Assembly: GCA_934500855.1 (NCBI GenBank)
Contig: CAKSUH010000111.1
Location: 1-5,685 of the forward strand
Source: an uncultured Eubacteriales bacterium
GTDB lineage: Bacteria > Bacillota > Clostridia > Oscillospirales > CAG-272
Direction: 5' to 3'
DNA: 5,685 nucleotides
The notes beneath the pieces were generated by a model. The model was not told the DNA's origin and made no database searches. It worked only from the letters and a program-made list of their open reading frames with translations. This document shows positions 4,858-5,685 of the stretch, piece by piece (the first letter of the stretch is position 1; each line of letters begins with the position of its first letter). Made by a program: the position numbers and the translations under genes.

Positions 4858-5601
4858 ATGTTTGCTCTGACAGTCAGCACAGCCGTTGTTGACCCCCTTG
4901 CCAAACTGCTTGGGAACTGGTCCGTTGACCTGACCATTGGGTCGGTGCTCTTCCGCATCGGGCTTTCGATCGGACTTTCCGCCGTAATCGGCTGTGAGCG
5001 TTCCAGCAAGCGGCACGCGGCGGGACTGCGGACCTTTATTCTGGTCTCCCTCGCGGCAACCTGCGCAATGCTGCTTGATATTTTCCTCAACGCGCAGTAC
5101 GGCATCAATTTTGAAGTGATTTCCGCCGCTACGGTCGTCGGAATTGCCATCATCACGGTCAATTCGATTCTCTACAGTTCCCGCAGCCAGATCAAGGGGT
5201 TGACGACCTCGGTCGGGCTTTGGGCGTGCGGCATTCTGGGACTTTCCATCGGCGCGGGGCTTTACACGGTCACGGCGGTGATGTTCGCGGCTCTGCTCTG
5301 CAGTCTCTCGCTCTTCCCGAAATTTGAGGTTTATCTGAAAAACCGCTCGAACCACTTTGAGGTGCATCTGGAGCTGAAGGATATTTCCTACCTGCAAAAT
5401 TTTGTTACCACCATCCGCGAACTGGGCATGAAAATCGATGACATCGAATCCAACCCCGCTTACCTCCATTCGGGTCTGAGTGTCTATTCGATTTCCATTT
5501 CCATCTCCAGCGAGGATCTGAAAAAGTACAAAACGCACACGGAAATCATCGAAGCGCTCCGTTCCCTCGACTACATCTATCACATAGAGGAAATGAACTG
5601 A
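4858..5601 (+). CDS. MgtC/SapB-family membrane protein with C-terminal ACT-like domain
   Basis: A 247-residue protein of the MgtC/SapB type, a family linked in other bacteria to low-Mg2+ adaptation, membrane potential and phosphate control. Four to five membrane helices lie in residues about 26-153. Family motifs are IGCER (44-48), AAGLRTFILVSL (54-65) and IKGLTTSVGLWACG (112-125), followed by GLSIGAG (128-134). The central GIGFLGAG-type stretch typical of the family is replaced by VVGIAIITVNSIL (93-105), so this is a divergent branch. Residues about 166-245 alternate strands and helices (FEVHLELKD, FVTTIRELGMKIDDIE, LSVYSISISI, IIEALRSL), as in the ACT-like cytoplasmic domain of MgtC. The gene starts 12 bases after the antiporter stop and shares its promoter, pointing to a joint role in ion or pH homeostasis. 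Family assignment is firm; the physiological ligand is unknown. Confidence 0.85.
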   Translation: MFALTVSTAVVDPLAKLLGNWSVDLTIGSVLFRIGLSIGLSAVIGCERSSKRHAAGLRTFILVSLAATCAMLLDIFLNAQYGINFEVISAATVVGIAIITVNSILYSSRSQIKGLTTSVGLWACGILGLSIGAGLYTVTAVMFAALLCSLSLFPKFEVYLKNRSNHFEVHLELKDISYLQNFVTTIRELGMKIDDIESNPAYLHSGLSVYSISISISSEDLKKYKTHTEIIEALRSLDYIYHIEEMN

Positions 5602-5650
5602 CCCGCTCGTGATACCATGCAAAAAAGCCCGTCGGCACGATACAAACACA

Positions 5651-5685
5651 GGCGGTCGGCTCTCCCGCACGGAGAGCCGACCGCC
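5651..5685 (+). terminator. Strong hairpin after the MgtC-like gene, probable operon terminator (cut by window end)
   Basis: A perfect 15-bp GC-rich stem (5651-5665 with 5671-5685) with a CGCAC loop ends exactly at the window edge, so any T-run would lie outside. It follows the stop codon by about 50 bases. That intervening stretch includes AAAAAAGCCCG (5623-5633), which reads as CGGGCTTTTTT on the other strand and could serve a convergent gene beyond the window. Confidence 0.7.

Noticed and set aside
5606..5640. TCGTG/CACGA pairing around 5608-5640 as a separate element
   Set aside because: Only 5 bp across a loop of more than 20 bases, easily due to chance.

Overview
The window reads as ordinary chromosomal DNA from a fairly GC-rich Firmicute, most likely a gut-type Clostridia lineage (Oscillospiraceae/Ruminococcaceae-like; the rank is inference). 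The signs are AGGAGG-class Shine-Dalgarno sites, sigma-A promoters close to consensus with exact 17-bp spacers, compact intrinsic terminators, and C-rich coding sequence separated by AT-richer gaps. All four genes are on the + strand. I see no tRNA, rRNA, CRISPR array, transposase or phage gene.

Layout: (1) 1-78 is a two-hairpin repeat. A promoter (114-142) then drives a small gene (202-720) for a two-helix membrane protein with a winged-helix-like middle and a C-terminal zinc ribbon, closed by a terminator (723-761). (2) 762-1101 is a long untranslated stretch: a perfect-consensus promoter (795-823), a possible three-way-junction RNA (842-950), an orphan Shine-Dalgarno with a 9-codon frame, a second copy of the two-hairpin repeat (986-1063), a triplicated 12-mer, and the ribosome site of the next gene. 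(3) 1102-3063 encodes a 653-residue cytosolic protein built like a clan-A glycoside hydrolase (barrel, beta-galactosidase trimerisation-like domain, beta-sandwich), ending in a terminator at 3128-3155. (4) 3190-3242 holds two TTTACA repeats at 11-bp period and an extended -10 promoter, followed by a leader of about 147 nt with an attenuator-like hairpin. It drives a two-gene operon: a CPA2 cation/proton antiporter (3397-4845) and a translationally coupled MgtC/SapB-like protein (4858-5601). A 15-bp hairpin closes the window.

How they work together: the antiporter and MgtC-like protein look like one ion or pH homeostasis unit, and the TTTACA repeats raise the possibility of phosphate-responsive control. 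The glycosidase-like gene is its own unit, possibly controlled through its long leader. The zinc-ribbon membrane protein is an independent single gene.

The most interesting signals are non-coding. The two repeat copies differ by five fully compensated base-pair changes with no uncompensated change in a stem. There is also an unrecognised folded leader RNA upstream of the glycosidase-like gene. Three genes have upstream in-frame start codons that would give false N-terminal extensions; starts here were set from ribosome sites and promoters.
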